From positions 29,366 to 35,497 of the forward strand of contig FR879548.1 in assembly GCA_000434475.1 (NCBI GenBank): a stretch of 6,132 nucleotides of DNA, written 5' to 3'. The position numbers were made by a program, and so were the translations under genes. This document shows, piece after piece, positions 1 to 4,759 of this stretch (the stretch's first letter is position 1; the number at the start of each line of letters is the position of its first letter). Source of the stretch: Dialister sp. CAG:486. Lineage in GTDB: Bacteria; Bacillota; Negativicutes; Veillonellales; Dialisteraceae. The notes under the pieces were generated by a model. That model saw only the letters and a list, made by a program, of their open reading frames with translations, made no database searches and was not told the origin of the DNA.

Positions 1-33
1 TCTATCCCGCCTCACAAAGAAAAAAAGTCCCAT
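1..33 (-). CDS. possible 5' end of a further minus-strand gene, cut by the window edge
   Basis: On the minus strand an ATG (plus-strand cat at 31-33) follows an AGGAGG about 10 nt upstream and opens a frame MGLFFFVRRDR that runs off the window without a stop. It is in the same direction as the aro genes and about 180 bp after the aroK stop. Eleven codons are too few to identify anything. The same bases can be read as a weak terminator: on the minus strand AGAGGA-GGGC-TCCTTT forms a short stem followed by T-rich sequence. The two readings compete and I cannot choose between them. Confidence 0.22.
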   Translation of the reverse strand, partial: MGLFFFVRRDR

Positions 34-126
34 AAAAAGGAGCCCTCCTCTGCCTAAGATTCTTTGTTTATCGGTGATCGCACGGGAATGGGAAAAAGGG
101 TCCAGGCTATATCAATACGTACTTGT

Positions 127-162
127 GGCAAGACCTATTTCATCGCAGAAACCGGTCTTGCC
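127..162. repeat. inverted repeat downstream of aroK, terminator-like
   Basis: Perfect 9-bp arms GGCAAGACC (127-135) and GGTCTTGCC (154-162) enclose an 18-nt loop, in which ATTTC and GAAAC can add a short inner stem. It begins about 55 nt past the aroK stop, where an operon terminator might sit. However, the only T-rich tail (TGTATTTT) is on the plus-strand side; in the aroK direction no U-tract follows. It could be a hairpin that stabilises the aroK mRNA 3' end, a terminator for plus-strand transcripts, or a protein-binding dyad. Confidence 0.45.
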
Positions 163-216
163 TGTATTTTCATGCACCGCTTCGTCATCTTTCTTCTTAC
201 AAGCCCGTTATCCGCG

Positions 217-723
217 TCAGATGATCCCCTGTCCCCTGATCGCCAGTTTCGTCAATTTTTCGAGTACGCTTTCCAGCGAACCCTCATTCACCACGATCTC
301 GTCTGCTGCCTTGCGATAGAGAGTGATGCGCTCATGGTAAAGCGTGTAGACTTTCCCGCTGCCTTCGGCAAGGAGGGGGCGGGTGCTGACCTCTACATCG
401 CCTGCGATGTCTTCGGGGCGGCGGTCGATGAAATAAATGGTGCCGGTCTTTTTCAGTCGCTCGATATTGACAGCGCGCTTCACGACGCCGCCGCCGGTCG
501 CAATGACGAGGCTTTCCCTCTTTGCGAGGGCTTCGATGGTGCGTTCTTCGGCATCACGGAAGCAGTCCTCGCTCACGGCGAAGAGCTCGGGGATGCTCTT
601 TCCTTCTTTTTCTTCCAAATAGGTGTCGGCATCCACGAAAGAGTGGTGCAGGGCTTCGGCCAGTCGCCGCCCCAATGTGGATTTCCCGCAGCCGGGCATG
701 CCGATCAGGATGATATTTTTCAT
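217..723 (-). CDS. aroK: shikimate kinase
   Basis: Cytoplasmic NMP-kinase-fold enzyme that phosphorylates the 3-hydroxyl of shikimate with ATP, the fifth step of the shikimate pathway. The 168-residue product matches the usual length. Visible landmarks: Walker A GMPGCGKST (8-16); DADTYLE (31-37) with the two aspartates of the Mg/shikimate site; FRDAE (55-59) with the substrate arginine; GGG (77-79) contacting shikimate; TRPLL (114-118) in the mobile LID with its ATP-side arginine; and YHERITLYRKAAD (129-141) near the C-terminus. The start is supported by AAAGGAG ending 5 nt upstream of ATG. It is last of the five aro genes, 392 bp after aroE. The final codons (RGQGII) include two copies of a 7-bp unit (TCCCCTG, plus strand 225-238), so the extreme C-terminus appears repeat-derived. 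The long open frames antisense to it are shadows. Confidence 0.96.
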   Translation of the reverse strand: MKNIILIGMPGCGKSTLGRRLAEALHHSFVDADTYLEEKEGKSIPELFAVSEDCFRDAEERTIEALAKRESLVIATGGGVVKRAVNIERLKKTGTIYFIDRRPEDIAGDVEVSTRPLLAEGSGKVYTLYHERITLYRKAADEIVVNEGSLESVLEKLTKLAIRGQGII

Positions 724-744
724 GAATGCTCCTTTGGGAAAATG

Positions 745-790
745 GGCTAAGGATTAGCCTCTCGGGGCGTGCTGCCCCTTTGATTGCGAA
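745..790 (-). promoter_or_regulatory. two-hairpin leader motif upstream of aroK
   Basis: On the plus strand GGCTAA-GGA-TTAGCC (745-759) is a perfect 6-bp stem, followed by GGGGC-GTGCT-GCCCC (764-778) and then TTTGATTGCG. It ends 10 nt before the aroK ribosome site, so in the mRNA both hairpins would stand just upstream of it. Related copies precede pheA (3079-3114) and aroA (6096-6132). Across copies the GATTG flank, the GGGGC/GCCC stem and the plus-strand loop pattern GTGNY are kept. It may be an RNA control element, or simply one module of the repeat family. No U-tract makes it a terminator in the gene direction. Confidence 0.5.
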
Positions 791-797
791 TGAAAAA

Positions 798-833
798 GGT
801 TCAGCGGGTTCTATAGGTTCAAGAGGTTCAAAG
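798..833. repeat. GGTTCNNNN nonamer tandem repeat, four units
   Basis: Four consecutive 9-bp units (798-806, 807-815, 816-824, 825-833) share GGTTC followed by a variable tetramer. A degenerate relative stands upstream of aroE at 1948-1975, and a 7-bp version upstream of aroC (4505-4546) and aroA (6086-6099). All lie between the ribosome site and the hairpin or interspersed repeats. In one minus-strand frame the units read as repeated Glu-Pro-X, but that frame overlaps aroK and is not credible as a gene. Confidence 0.7.
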
Positions 834-837
834 GGGC

Positions 838-877
838 TGGTGCGGCGCATAAAAATATAGAAGCGCCGCGGAGGTTT
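838..877. repeat. hairpin repeat GCGGCGC-n14-GCGCCGC, copy 1
   Basis: Perfect 7-bp arms (842-848 and 863-869) surround an A/T-rich 14-nt loop starting ATAAAAAT. A second copy with the same loop start lies at 3143-3180, upstream of pheA. The A/T-rich loop could hold a -10-like TATATT in the minus-strand direction (TTTCAA, 16 nt, TATATT), but the -35 match is poor, so I do not call a promoter. Confidence 0.6.
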
Positions 878-908
878 GAAACCAGCGGTTTTCTCGTATC
901 GCAAACCT

Positions 909-936
909 AATCCCTAGCTACCAATCCCTAGTCACT
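909..936. repeat. orphan heptad array (AATCCCT/AGTCACT type)
   Basis: Four 7-bp units, AATCCCT, AGCTACC, AATCCCT and AGTCACT, belong to the family that overlaps the 3' ends of aroA, aroC, pheA and aroE. This one is not at a gene end: it sits about 180 bp past the aroE stop, inside the aroE-aroK gap. It is preceded on the left by TTCTCGTATCG (891-901), a motif also seen at 992-1002 and 4583-4593. Confidence 0.6.
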
Positions 937-957
937 CATTCCTGCCTTCAAACTTGT

Positions 958-1005
958 AGTGGCGGCTTCGCCGCCATGTTAGATGATGGTATTCTCGTAT
1001 CGTCA
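958..1005. repeat. TGGCGGC-TTC-GCCGCCA hairpin plus TTCTCGTATCGTCA tail, copy 1
   Basis: A perfect 7-bp stem with a TTC loop lies at 959-975, followed by TTAGATGATGGTA and TTCTCGTATCGTCA (992-1005). The same arrangement recurs at 4548-4596 in the aroC-aroA gap, where it leads into a full palindromic element. Here it leads instead into the tandem palindrome at 1007-1040, so TTCTCGTATCGTCA looks like a junction motif onto which different elements are attached. Confidence 0.65.
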
Positions 1006-1006
1006 G

Positions 1007-1040
1007 CCTTCCCCTCGAGGGGAAGGTGCCCCGAAGGGGC
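1007..1040. repeat. tandem palindromes (20-bp perfect palindrome plus GCCCC-GAA-GGGGC)
   Basis: CCTTCCCCTCGAGGGGAAGG (1007-1026) is a perfect 20-bp palindrome. Directly after it, GCCCC-GAA-GGGGC (1028-1040) forms a second hairpin, and CGGATAGGG follows. I recall similar paired palindromes in gaps of other gut Bacillota, which suggests a dispersed repeat family rather than a site specific to this operon. It has no T-tract on either side and is not a standard terminator. Confidence 0.7.
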
Positions 1041-1088
1041 GGATAGGGCACAGGAGGCATGAAAGACAAATGAGAAAGAATGCCACCC

Positions 1089-1124
1089 AGTCTCTTAGTC
1101 TCTAGTCTCTAGCCGCTAGCCCCC
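1089..1124. repeat. heptad array overlapping the aroE stop
   Basis: Five units of the AGTCTCT/AGCCGCT/AGCCCCC type (one is 8 bp) span 1089-1124. The aroE stop TAG (1116-1118) is formed where one unit ends in CT and the next begins with A, and the last two codons (Gly-Gly) also fall in the array. Because 7 leaves remainder 1 on division by 3, successive CTAG junctions put stops in all three gene-sense frames. Confidence 0.75.
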
Positions 1125-1925
1125 CATCTCTTCTGCGATCTCTTCTGCAATGCGATCGGGGATCTCTCTTTCCAGCCAGATCTCTTCTGCCGCGATGGCC
1201 TGCATGACGAGCATGTACATGCCATTGGCCTTGTCCGCATGCGAAGCGTCATGGAGAAGGCGGGTCTCCTTCGGGTTGTAGATGATGTCGATGACCTTGG
1301 AGAAATGCCGGGCGGCCTCTTTGGAGATCGGTGAAACGCCGACCTTGGGATACATACCGACCGGGGTGGCGTTCACGAGAAGTGCGCCTTCTACCTCTCT
1401 TTCAAAAGCGGCGTAGTCCATGAGACGGACGCGGCGCTCTTCTGCAAAGGAGCGGAGATCGGAGTCCACCTTCTCCGGATGGCGGGAGATGACGCGGATC
1501 TCTGCTGCGCCTTCATCATAAAGGCACTGGATGATGGCGCGCGACGCACCGCCGTGACCGAGGACGACGGCGACCTTTCCATTGACCTTGGCATCGATCT
1601 TTCGGAGCGTTCTTTGGAAGCCGAAGTAGTCGGTGTTGTATCCCACGAGCTTCCCGTCCGTCTTGGCGATGGTATTCACCGCACCGATGGTCTTTGCTTC
1701 CGGGGAAATGTCATCCAGAAAGGGGATGACATCGAGCTTGTAGGGGATGGTCACATTCAGCCCGTCACGGGCGGTGAGGGTATCCCTCAGTACTTCACCG
1801 AAGTGGTCCCTAGGGATCTCGATGAGGTCGTAGCGCCCGGGGATGGACAGCTTGTGAAATAGTTTTTCGTGAATTACAGGAGAAAGGCTGTGTCCGAGCA
1901 CTTCTCCGATCAGTCCGAGTTTCAT
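1116..1925 (-). CDS. aroE: shikimate dehydrogenase (NADP+)
   Basis: Reduces 3-dehydroshikimate to shikimate with NADPH, the fourth pathway step, in the cytoplasm. From the chosen ATG the product is 269 residues, normal for AroE. The N-terminal substrate domain carries GHSLSPVIHE (11-20, shikimate-binding serines), NVTIPYK (57-63, catalytic Lys63) and NTDYFGF (97-103, catalytic Asp99). The Rossmann half has GHGGASRA (123-130; the usual GAGGA has a His here), SR (147-148, typical 2'-phosphate-binding arginine), NATPVGM (185-191), YNPKETRLL (216-224) and GMYMLVMQA (235-243). The frame stays open to 2156, but that extension runs through intergenic repeats (it translates to RHPERSQ-like sequence). 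The ATG at 1923-1925 has AAGGAG 6 nt upstream and starts exactly at the family N-terminus. The stop is inside a heptad array. Confidence 0.96.
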   Translation of the reverse strand: MKLGLIGEVLGHSLSPVIHEKLFHKLSIPGRYDLIEIPRDHFGEVLRDTLTARDGLNVTIPYKLDVIPFLDDISPEAKTIGAVNTIAKTDGKLVGYNTDYFGFQRTLRKIDAKVNGKVAVVLGHGGASRAIIQCLYDEGAAEIRVISRHPEKVDSDLRSFAEERRVRLMDYAAFEREVEGALLVNATPVGMYPKVGVSPISKEAARHFSKVIDIIYNPKETRLLHDASHADKANGMYMLVMQAIAAEEIWLEREIPDRIAEEIAEEMGG

Positions 1926-1947
1926 AAAAATCTCCTTGGGGTTAGCA

Positions 1948-1975
1948 GGTTCTACGGGGGGCAACAGGTTCAATG
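1948..1975. repeat. degenerate GGTTC repeat upstream of aroE
   Basis: GGTTCTACG (1948-1956) and GGTTCAATG (1967-1975) are separated by 10 bp of G-rich sequence. They align with the four-unit nonamer array upstream of aroK (798-833) as a decayed version with the middle units altered. The bases before it (GGGGTTAGC, 1938-1946) match the GGTTAGC start of the leader motif upstream of pheA, but the GGGGC hairpin is missing here. Confidence 0.5.
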
Positions 1976-1995
1976 GGAAGGCGGCGGCTTCACCG

Positions 1996-2072
1996 AGATC
2001 CTTCGGCTCAGTACTCCACATTCCGCACACGACTTTTCTAACAAACGACATTTGACTCCGCTCAGGATGACG
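1996..2072. repeat. composite interspersed repeat (GATCCTTCG ... GCTCAGGATGACG)
   Basis: AGATCCTTCGGCTCAG (1997-2012) and TTGACTCCGCTCAGGATGACG-type sequence (2052-2072) bracket about 40 bp of unrelated sequence. Both pieces resemble a palindromic repeat seen in many bacteria, whose spurious translation contains HPERS, which is what the extended aroE frame reads here. I take it as a mobile-derived palindromic remnant in the pheA-aroE gap. The boundaries are approximate. Confidence 0.45.
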
Positions 2073-2154
2073 AAAAGGGTCGAGGCCCGAAGATCTGAGA
2101 GGCATCGGGTTTCCTGTTTGAGGCTTCCCCATCGGCCGCCTGCCCGCGAATGAC

Positions 2155-2190
2155 AAAGATTTCTCGCTTCGCTCGAAATGACAATGCGAG
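2155..2190. repeat. solitary arm of the palindromic interspersed element
   Basis: This 36-bp stretch differs at one position (A for G in TGACRATGCGAG) from the right arm of the full element at 3320-3355. No left arm is found at the expected distance (near 2022), so it is a truncated copy or an isolated end. It stops 11 bp before the heptads at the pheA stop. Confidence 0.75.
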
Positions 2191-2201
2191 GTGAAGATGA
2201 C

Positions 2202-2222
2202 GTCTCCCAGCCACTATCTCTT
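2202..2222. repeat. degenerate heptads at the pheA stop
   Basis: GTCTCCC, AGCCACT and ATCTCTT are three consecutive units at the 3' end of pheA. They are weaker than at aroC, but the TAG stop (2214-2216) is again made at the CT|A junction between two units, and the last two codons (Lys-Arg) lie in the third unit. Confidence 0.5.
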
Positions 2223-3047
2223 ACACGACGGATAGTTTCCCAGGATCTTGAAGTACGTACACATGGAGGCGAGACCGTGGAGGGTCTGTGCGTTGGATGG
2301 GTCGTGGATGCGGCCTTTGACGTCGATGTGGAAGAAGTACTCGAAGGGATGGCCTTCCATGGGACGGGACTCGAGGTGCGTCATATTCATGCCGCCGTAG
2401 AAGAAGTAGCCTAGGACGTGGTAGAGCGCGCCCGGCTCATGCTTGACGGAGATGACGAGGGTGATCTTGTCAGCGTCTTCGGTGATCTCCATCTTCGGGG
2501 CGATGATGAAGAAGCGGGTGTAGTTGCTCTGATTGAAATAAATATTTTCCGCGAGGACGGAGAGCCCGTAGAGGCGGGCTGCGGTGCGGCTGGCGACTGC
2601 GGCCTGGTTCTTCCTGCCGTCTTCGGCGACGCGCGCTGCGCTCCGAGACGTGGAGAAATACGGCTCGAGCGTCCAGTCTCTGTGCTCATTGAAGAAGGGG
2701 CGGCACTGGCGGAAGCCCTGCGGATGGGAATAGACGGTGTCGATGTCGTCCAAGGTCGCGCCGGGAATGCCAAGAAGGTTGTGCTCGATCTTCACCAGCT
2801 GCTCTCCGACGACGGCGCAGTCGTATTTCTGAATGAGGTCGTAAACTTCGGTGATGCCGCCGGTCGAGGAATTCTCGATGGGCAGGACCCCGTAGTCGAT
2901 GGTGCCGTCTTTCACAGCTTTCACGACGTCTTCAAATAAAGGAAAATAGGATTCTTCCCGTTCCTTGCCGGCGAATTGCTGCTCCATGGCCTCGTAGGTG
3001 TAAGAGCCTTTCGCGCCATAGCAGCCGACTTTGAGTGTATGTGTCAT
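2214..3047 (-). CDS. pheA: prephenate dehydratase with ACT regulatory domain
   Basis: Decarboxylates and dehydrates prephenate to phenylpyruvate, committing it to phenylalanine. The 277 residues are the standard monofunctional length, and no chorismate mutase domain is fused. The catalytic domain spans about residues 5-183: GAKGSYTYEA (11-20), PIENSSTG (56-63), SHPQ (107-110) and the hallmark TRF (177-179) of NYTRFFIIA, with the catalytic threonine. The ACT domain (about 194-275) has GAL (206-208) and ESRP (226-229), the conserved pair that in this family forms the phenylalanine site; feedback inhibition by Phe is therefore expected. ATG is preceded by GGGAG at 7 nt. It lies between aroC and aroE and would drain the chorismate made by its neighbours via a mutase encoded elsewhere. 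Confidence 0.96.
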   Translation of the reverse strand: MTHTLKVGCYGAKGSYTYEAMEQQFAGKEREESYFPLFEDVVKAVKDGTIDYGVLPIENSSTGGITEVYDLIQKYDCAVVGEQLVKIEHNLLGIPGATLDDIDTVYSHPQGFRQCRPFFNEHRDWTLEPYFSTSRSAARVAEDGRKNQAAVASRTAARLYGLSVLAENIYFNQSNYTRFFIIAPKMEITEDADKITLVISVKHEPGALYHVLGYFFYGGMNMTHLESRPMEGHPFEYFFHIDVKGRIHDPSNAQTLHGLASMCTYFKILGNYPSCKR

Positions 3048-3078
3048 AGGATGTCTCCCAAAAAAGGTGCTGTCTTCA

Positions 3079-3114
3079 GGGTTAGCCCGTGGGGCGTGGT
3101 GCCCTTTGATTGCG
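3079..3114 (-). promoter_or_regulatory. two-hairpin leader motif upstream of pheA
   Basis: This is a copy of the motif seen before aroK and aroA: GGGTTAGCCC (3079-3088), then GGGGC-GTGGT-GCCC (3091-3104) and TTTGATTGCG (3105-3114). It begins 20 nt upstream of the pheA GGGAG. The first stem is weak here (GGG/CCC around TTAG); the second keeps 4 bp. Its repeated position before three start codons is better support for a role than its stability. Confidence 0.45.
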
Positions 3115-3142
3115 GGTGAAAGCTTCGCTTGAATGAGAAATG

Positions 3143-3180
3143 GTGGTGCGGCGCATAAAAATTAAAAGTGCTGCGGAATT
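3143..3180. repeat. hairpin repeat GCGGCGC-n13-GTGCTGC, copy 2
   Basis: This second copy of the 838-877 repeat shares GGTGCGGCGCATAAAAAT. The right arm (3168-3174) carries two C-to-T changes relative to copy 1. These leave G-U pairs in a plus-strand RNA but mismatches in the minus-strand (gene-sense) RNA, which argues against a conserved structure in the aro mRNA. Confidence 0.55.
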
Positions 3181-3188
3181 TACGCGCC

Positions 3189-3357
3189 GTTGTCATCAGA
3201 AGCGTAGCCGAGGGTCTTTCCTGGCACTGCGGTCAGTATCACATAAGAACTGGCAGGGAAACGACGCCTTGGTATACGTATTTCTGCTTTCGCAGATGCA
3301 TCGTTTATCGGTCTGCAGGAAAGATTTCTCGCTTCGCTCGAAATGACGATGCGAGAG
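3189..3357. mobile_element. palindromic interspersed element, full copy B (MITE-like)
   Basis: The right arm (about 3313-3357, with AAAGATTTCTCGCTTCGCTC and GAAATGACGATGCGAG) has a diverged inverted partner at 3189-3222 (TGTCATCAGAAGCGTAGCCG, then AGGGTCTTTCC). The span between the ATCGTCA-type ends is 162 bp, against 163 bp in copy A (4590-4752). The interiors also align, with AAACGA-n-TTGGT-n-ACGT-n-TTCTGCT and ATCGGTCTGCA-type blocks in the same order. So these are two members of one family, not chance arms. No transposase frame fits inside, so any movement would need an enzyme in trans. Confidence 0.7.
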
Positions 3358-3372
3358 GGACTGTTGTTCCCC

Positions 3373-3414
3373 AGTCACTAGTCACTAGTCACCAGTCACT
3401 AGTCACCAGTCACC
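3373..3414. repeat. AGTCACY heptad array overlapping the aroC stop, six perfect units
   Basis: Six contiguous 7-bp units AGTCAC(T/C) run for 42 bp with no other variation. The aroC stop TAG (3399-3401) is the CT|A junction of units 4 and 5, and units 5 and 6 encode the last four residues, V-T-G-D. In the gene direction two TGA and one TAG within 16 nt close all three frames. This is the cleanest array of the family in the window. Confidence 0.9.
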
Positions 3415-4484
3415 AATATCTCATCCAAGATGACAAGTGCCGCGGCGGTCTCGATGACAGGAATCGCGCGAGGGATGATGCAGGGGTCGTGACGGCCGCC
3501 GATGGTGAGGAGGGTGTCCTTCCTTTCGGCGAGGTTCACGGTGAGCTGAGGTTTTCCGATCGAGGCGGTCGGCTTGATGGCGAGGCGGAAGATCACGGGA
3601 GTGCCGCCGGAAATACCGCCCAAGATGCCGCCATTGTGGTTGGTCTTTGTTTCCACCTTCCCCTCCGCCCAGTGCATGGCATCATTCGCCGCCGAGCCTT
3701 TCATCGCCGCAAGGGCGAAGCCGTCTCCAAATTCGATGCCCTTCACGGCGGGGATGGAGAACATCATGTGGGACAGCTCGCTCTCCAGCGAATCAAAGAA
3801 GGGATCGCCAAGCCCTACGGGAAGGCCGGTCACCATACATTCGACGATGCCGCCGACGGAGTCCCCCTCCGCCTTGGCATCGAGGATGGCGGCTTCCATC
3901 TTCTCGCCGATATCCTTGGTGAGGACGGGGAGCGTCTCTTCACGAAGAGAAGCGAAGGTCGCCTCGCTCTCTCCCAAAGGATCGAAGCGGCGGTCCTCGA
4001 TCCCCGCGATGCGGGTAACATGCGCGCCGATATGGATGCCTTTGGCAGAGAGTACCTGCCTGGCAATGGAGCCCGCAAAGGTCAGGGGCGCGGTGATGCG
4101 GCCGGAGAAATGGCCGCCGCCGCGGTAGTCATTGTATCCGCCATACTTCACATGACCGGTGTAGTCTGCATGTCCAGGGCGCATACAGTCTTTCAGAATG
4201 CCATAGTCCTTCGAATGCTGATCGCCATTTCTGATCTCCATCGCGAGCGGTGTCCCCGTCGTGTGGTCATTGAAATAGCCGGAGAGGATCTCAAAAGCGT
4301 CCTTCTCCCTGCGCGGGGTCGCCAGTGCGCTGCTGCCCGGAGCGCGGCGCGCCATATCCCGGCGCACGGCGTCCCAGTCGATAGAGATCCCTGCGGGAAG
4401 TCCGTCGATGATGCAGCCGATGGCAGTGCCATGGGATTCTCCAAAAATGGTGACTTTCAGTTTTTGTCCGAATGTATTGCTCAT
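3399..4484 (-). CDS. aroC: chorismate synthase
   Basis: Converts 5-enolpyruvylshikimate-3-phosphate to chorismate by anti-1,4 elimination of phosphate, using reduced FMN; seventh and last common step. The 361 residues match the bacterial form. Signatures seen: GESHG (15-19) with catalytic His18; RRAPGSSALATPRRE (46-60); RPGHADYTG (102-110) with the second catalytic histidine, His105; GGGHFSGRITA (122-132); EGDSVGG (206-212); NHNGGILGGISGG (282-294); and GRHDPC (330-335). No flavin reductase domain is fused, so reduced FMN must come from another protein. ATG has AAAGGA 8 nt upstream. It follows aroA, its substrate-producing neighbour, after 300 bp. The C-terminal VTGD is encoded by the AGTCACY heptads. 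A 470-codon open frame antisense to this gene is a shadow. Confidence 0.97.
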   Translation of the reverse strand: MSNTFGQKLKVTIFGESHGTAIGCIIDGLPAGISIDWDAVRRDMARRAPGSSALATPRREKDAFEILSGYFNDHTTGTPLAMEIRNGDQHSKDYGILKDCMRPGHADYTGHVKYGGYNDYRGGGHFSGRITAPLTFAGSIARQVLSAKGIHIGAHVTRIAGIEDRRFDPLGESEATFASLREETLPVLTKDIGEKMEAAILDAKAEGDSVGGIVECMVTGLPVGLGDPFFDSLESELSHMMFSIPAVKGIEFGDGFALAAMKGSAANDAMHWAEGKVETKTNHNGGILGGISGGTPVIFRLAIKPTASIGKPQLTVNLAERKDTLLTIGGRHDPCIIPRAIPVIETAAALVILDEILVTGD

Positions 4485-4504
4485 AGAATATGTCCTTTGA
4501 TGGG

Positions 4505-4546
4505 TTCAAGTTTCAGGGTTCAGGGTTCGGGGTACAGGGTTCGGGG
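4505..4546. repeat. TTCRGGG heptad array upstream of aroC
   Basis: Six 7-bp units (one TTCAAGT, then TTCAGGG, TTCAGGG, TTCGGGG, TACAGGG, TTCGGGG) end about 20 nt upstream of the aroC start. Two more units precede aroA (6086-6099). The GGTTC core links it to the 9-bp array before aroK. It is a different sequence from the AGTCACY array at gene 3' ends but has the same 7-bp period. Confidence 0.8.
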
Positions 4547-4547
4547 T

Positions 4548-4596
4548 TGTGGCGGCTTCGCCGCAATTTTTAGACTATGATGTTCTCGTATCGTCA
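4548..4596. repeat. GGCGGC-TTC-GCCGC hairpin plus TTCTCGTATCGTCA tail, copy 2
   Basis: It repeats the 958-1005 module: GTGGCGGCTTCGCCGC (4548-4563), a TTAGA-n-ATGATG spacer and TTCTCGTATCGTCA (4583-4596). Here the hairpin is followed on the plus strand by AATTTTTAG, which makes it terminator-like for plus-strand transcription, although no plus-strand gene is present. On the gene strand it has no U-tract. Confidence 0.65.
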
Positions 4597-4759
4597 TTTC
4601 GAGCGTAGCCGAGAAATCTCTATTGCAGTACGGAAACCAGCATGTATGCGCCATTCAATAAACGAAGTTTTGGTGCTACGTTGTTCTGCTATCTCGTACT
4701 TACTGCTTACCGATCTGCAAGAAAGATTTCTCGCTTCGCTCGAAATGACGATACAGGAG
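4583..4759. mobile_element. palindromic interspersed element, full copy A (MITE-like)
   Basis: The left arm starts ATCGTCATTTCGAGCG at 4590, and the right arm ends with its exact inverse at 4737-4752. With gaps the arms pair over about 44 bp, through GAGAAATCT and TTGCAG. Both ends abut TA (4589-4590 and 4751-4752), as expected if a mariner/IS630-type enzyme had inserted it with TA duplication, though TA could equally be part of the arm. There is no internal gene. It lies wholly within the aroA-aroC gap and would fold into a long stem in a read-through transcript. Confidence 0.72.

Noticed and set aside
64..750. 228-codon plus-strand open frame antisense to aroK
   Set aside because: It is a complement shadow of shikimate kinase, with no ribosome site and no recognisable domain.
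856..883. Possible minus-strand promoter (TTTCAA, 16 nt, TATATT) upstream of aroK
   Set aside because: The -35 matches the consensus poorly, and the -10 lies in the loop of a dispersed repeat whose second copy (3143-3180) does not keep it.
554..904. Minus-strand frame with Glu-Pro-X repeats overlapping aroK
   Set aside because: The EP repeats are a translation of the GGTTCNNNN nonamers, and the rest is aroK in the wrong frame. No ribosome site supports it.
1926..2156. N-terminal extension of AroE by 77 residues
   Set aside because: The extra codons run through repeat sequence, while the internal ATG at 1925 has a proper AAGGAG and begins at the conserved AroE N-terminus.
3373..3414. CRISPR-like array
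   Set aside because: The units are contiguous 7-mers with no spacers and no cas genes nearby. It is a simple tandem repeat.
4485..4500. T-box or other amino-acid riboswitch leader in the aro gaps
   Set aside because: I found no T-box consensus (TGGNACCGCG-like), no tandem Phe/Tyr/Trp leader peptide and no terminator/antiterminator pair in any gap.
3168..4580. 470-codon plus-strand open frame antisense to aroC
   Set aside because: It lies opposite a gene with every chorismate synthase signature, its N-terminal part translates intergenic repeats (repeated SLVTSHQ from the heptads), and its sequence resembles no family. It is open because of GC-rich codon use on the other strand.
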